NCBI RefSeq assembly: GCF_963678635.1
Contig: NC_087066.1
Span: forward strand, 14,735,171 to 14,799,170
Direction of reading: 5' to 3'
DNA: 64,000 bases
From: Symsagittifera roscoffensis
Taxonomy: Eukaryota > Xenacoelomorpha > Acoela > Convolutidae
Numbering within the stretch: position 1 is the stretch's first letter; each line of letters starts with the position of its first letter. Position numbers and translations under genes: made by a program. The notes under the pieces are model-generated. The model did not search any database, was not told where the DNA came from, and was given only the letters and a program-made list of their open reading frames with translations. Positions 61,557-64,000 of this stretch are shown here, one piece after another.

Positions 61557-62455
61557 TTGGTGAAGTTTTCAGTTTTCAGTTACTAGGAATTGAATCGAGG
61601 TAAATATTAATGCAGTTAATGTTCAAAAGGCAGAGGTGGAGTCAAAGTATGGGTCGATTCACAGAACATTAAAAATTAAGTTTCAAATCTGCTGTTGTGA
61701 ATTTAATTGGTCTAGTCTGCTCTTTTACTCGAAGTTACGATGAAACTGTTCTGAAAGGCGTTTCAAAAATTTGGTAATCAACTTCTTTATTTTCGAGTTA
61801 GAACTCGCAACCAACTATTGTTTGAATTTTTAACACAAAAGCTTGCCTTTAATTTATATTTATAAGCATAACACACTTGAGGTTTTAAGTTTATTTTCTA
61901 ACTAGAGAGTGCCGCCGAATGAAAACTAGTTGGCATTTTTCTTTCGATTGAATTCAACAAACCAAATCACCTTGTGTTGTATTTTTGGAGCTCAGTTTTG
62001 TTTGGTTTGGCCTCTCTGCTAGTTTGCTGGGGATTGAAGTCAAATCTCTAATATGGAGCCAGAATTTATTATCCTGACAAACAAATCTACCGTGTTTCAT
62101 ATGAGTTCGCAGGTAAACTGGTGCAAATGCCAGATAGGTAGTACCCAAAGTTAGGTACAAGTTACGCAAAAACTTTGATACAACAAATAAACATCGAGAT
62201 AATAACCTTCAAAAGATATCTTTTTTTTTGCCAAATGGAGAACGAAGTTTCATTTCGTTCAAAAAATCCTATACTTCCGTTCTTTATTTATCTATCTGGG
62301 TTTTGCCCCAGTTAGTAGTTTTTTTTTGGTGTTTTCTTATTAGAGCTATACCCCCTCTGATGCAAATTCACCTTTAGGATTATTTCACTCGCGGTTGTTT
62401 GCACGCTAATAAATTTCATTCACACCACATTGCGGGACTGAAGAAGGGGGTTGAT

Positions 62456-64000
62456 CCACCGGTCTTTGTTTCCGCTCGGGAAAACATGAAATCTTCTTGC
62501 CCGATTGGTTACTTAAATCTGCCGTACATGTGACAAATTAGAAGAATCACTAAATATTTGTTTATTAAAACAATCAACACTTGTGCCAACCGGTAAATAA
62601 TACCCAATTACCCAAATTTAAGTATATTTACGTCACATTTTTGTGATATGATTTGGGGATTCGGGGGATAATACCTTTCCAATTATTAGTACCTGATTAT
62701 TTCGACAAAATGTCCCAGAAAAGATTTGTTTTTCTATACAAGTGTCAGAATGCTTAAACTGCATTTGAAAGTAATCTTGAGGAAAATAATTTACTGCTTC
62801 GCAACGGTGGCCGATTAAATTTTGCGCTCTATTTCTCATTTTGCAGATCCTCTCAACTTACCGACAAGCAGTTTATGTTTTTTTAAAAAGTTTTTTTTTG
62901 CAATTTTCACTGTATGCTAGAAATAGAGCGTTTACTACGGATAGACTTTTGTGACGCTTCATGAAAACAATTAACTTAAGAGACTTATTCCAGAGATTAT
63001 TACACATTACTCGAATTATTCCAGAGATTCAACTGCATAAGCGAGCAATTCAAAATTAAAAGAACAAAGAACCCCTTATTCATGATAAACAATGATAAGT
63101 CCTCAATCTTCCAAACGGGTTTCCAAGTGGCCTTAAATACAATTTAATGCCAAATAATTCAATTCGCTTCTTGTCTAGTTTTATTTGGTCTCGAAATAAG
63201 AATTTGGTTATTCTTATAAACAGTTAACTTTATGCTGATTTGAAGATTGTCCGGGCATACTGAAAAAAAAAACAAGAAAGAAGTTTTGAAACTCGTTTTT
63301 CTTAAAGTGTTTTTAACTTTACACAAAAAGAAGTTTGCTCGCATCAAGGCGAAGCCGTGAAAGTTCTATTAGCCTTTTAAGGTCTATGGAACAGTTTGTT
63401 TGCTAAAAATTGATGAGTTTTTCAAAACAGAAAATTTTAAACTTTTGAGATTTTTTTTGAAAATCATACCCCACACGCCATATTAAGAACAAATTGATAG
63501 ATTTTGCTCCTATTACCGTAGCAATTATGACAAATAGCCTGTTTCAACCATTTTGTCCAGATAACTTTGCTATGTTTTTACGAAGAAAATGACAGCATCT
63601 AAGCTTAGGACAAAATTATCTAGATATTTCTAAAAAAAAACTTCATTTGATTTTTGCTTGTGTAACAAAATCAAAACACAAAAGTTAAAATCTTCTTCCC
63701 AAATTGATTTAATGGGCTGGATGTTAAATTGGTTGCGAAAAACTTATTAATGCTAATCATAATAATGTAATTCCAAAACATATTCAATATTTCATCCCTG
63801 TTTATATTTTGCTTTTACAAAATGACGATAGTTTTGGTAGATCGCCATTAGGCACAAATTGTATATTTTCAGGCGTCTAGCATTTACAACTTTCGCATAA
63901 CCAATTTCAAGTTTTCAAAATTATCTAGTTTTTATGTACAATTTTAACTTTTCACTTTTATGATAATTTACACAAACCAGATTATTCTTTTTTTCCTAGA
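62456..64000. other. Upstream of the LIM gene, no gene seen
   Basis: AT-rich, single-copy within the window (contig B stops at the base matching 62455). Short open frames on the minus strand (62633-62839, 63159-63347) have no recognisable features. Confidence 0.5.

Larger units (their letters stand above)
48805..62455. other. Contig C copy of the LIM locus
   Basis: Reverse complement of contig B without the giant transposon and the copia element, but with the MULE insertion. LIM exons here are on the minus strand, in line with exon 3 in contig A. Confidence 0.85.

Overview
The window is animal (metazoan) nuclear DNA. It is AT-rich, mostly non-coding, and has spliced genes with GT-AG introns, a two-LIM-domain protein gene, several classes of eukaryotic transposon and long satellite arrays. 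I cannot fix the phylum from the sequence.

The window is three contigs joined by two gaps of exactly 200 N (8190-8389 and 48605-48804). Contig A is 1-8189, contig B is 8390-48604 and contig C is 48805-64000. Contig B is, end to end, the reverse complement of the first 13.65 kb of contig C (48805-62455), apart from clean insertions and small differences. The LIM gene reads right to left across contig C (exons 1 and 2) and contig A (exon 3), in correct splice phase. Its duplicate exons in contig B point the other way. The simplest reading is that B is the alternative haplotype of C, scaffolded between A and C in the wrong orientation. A real large palindrome is possible but less likely. Used as two alleles, B and C expose several insertions with precise empty sites.

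Layout. 1-4036: two overlapping open frames of an envelope-carrying retroelement or endogenous-virus-like unit, the first cut by the window edge. 4037-8189: mostly featureless, with a tRNA-derived pseudogene or SINE, a perfect hairpin and LIM exon 3. 8390-11445 and 34672-48604: contig B copy of the LIM locus (exons 1 and 2), a gene for a protein with hexapeptide repeats, its broken paralogue, and an intact Ty1/copia retrotransposon (37815-42686). 11446-34669: a 23.2 kb DNA transposon inserted in allele B only, with 39 bp perfect terminal inverted repeats and a 2 bp target duplication. 48805-62455: the C allele, lacking both insertions but carrying a MULE-type transposase gene that B lacks. 62456-64000: sequence upstream of the LIM gene.

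The giant element is the most unusual item. On one strand it carries a six-exon gene for a 459-residue protein with a tentative BEN-like C-terminus, a SET methyltransferase domain in the same frame as a CACTA/EnSpm-like DDE transposase (interrupted by one in-frame TGA), and a two-exon SGNH/GDSL-type hydrolase. Inside the termini are mirrored subterminal repeats (an AT-rich 10-mer family and a 32 bp repeat in opposite orientations at the two ends). It also holds a 7 kb satellite of 24 bp units and a 178 bp satellite. A working model, which is inference, is that the BEN-like protein binds subterminal repeats, the transposase cuts, and the SET and SGNH modules are accessory functions. I do not know of a described element with this combination.
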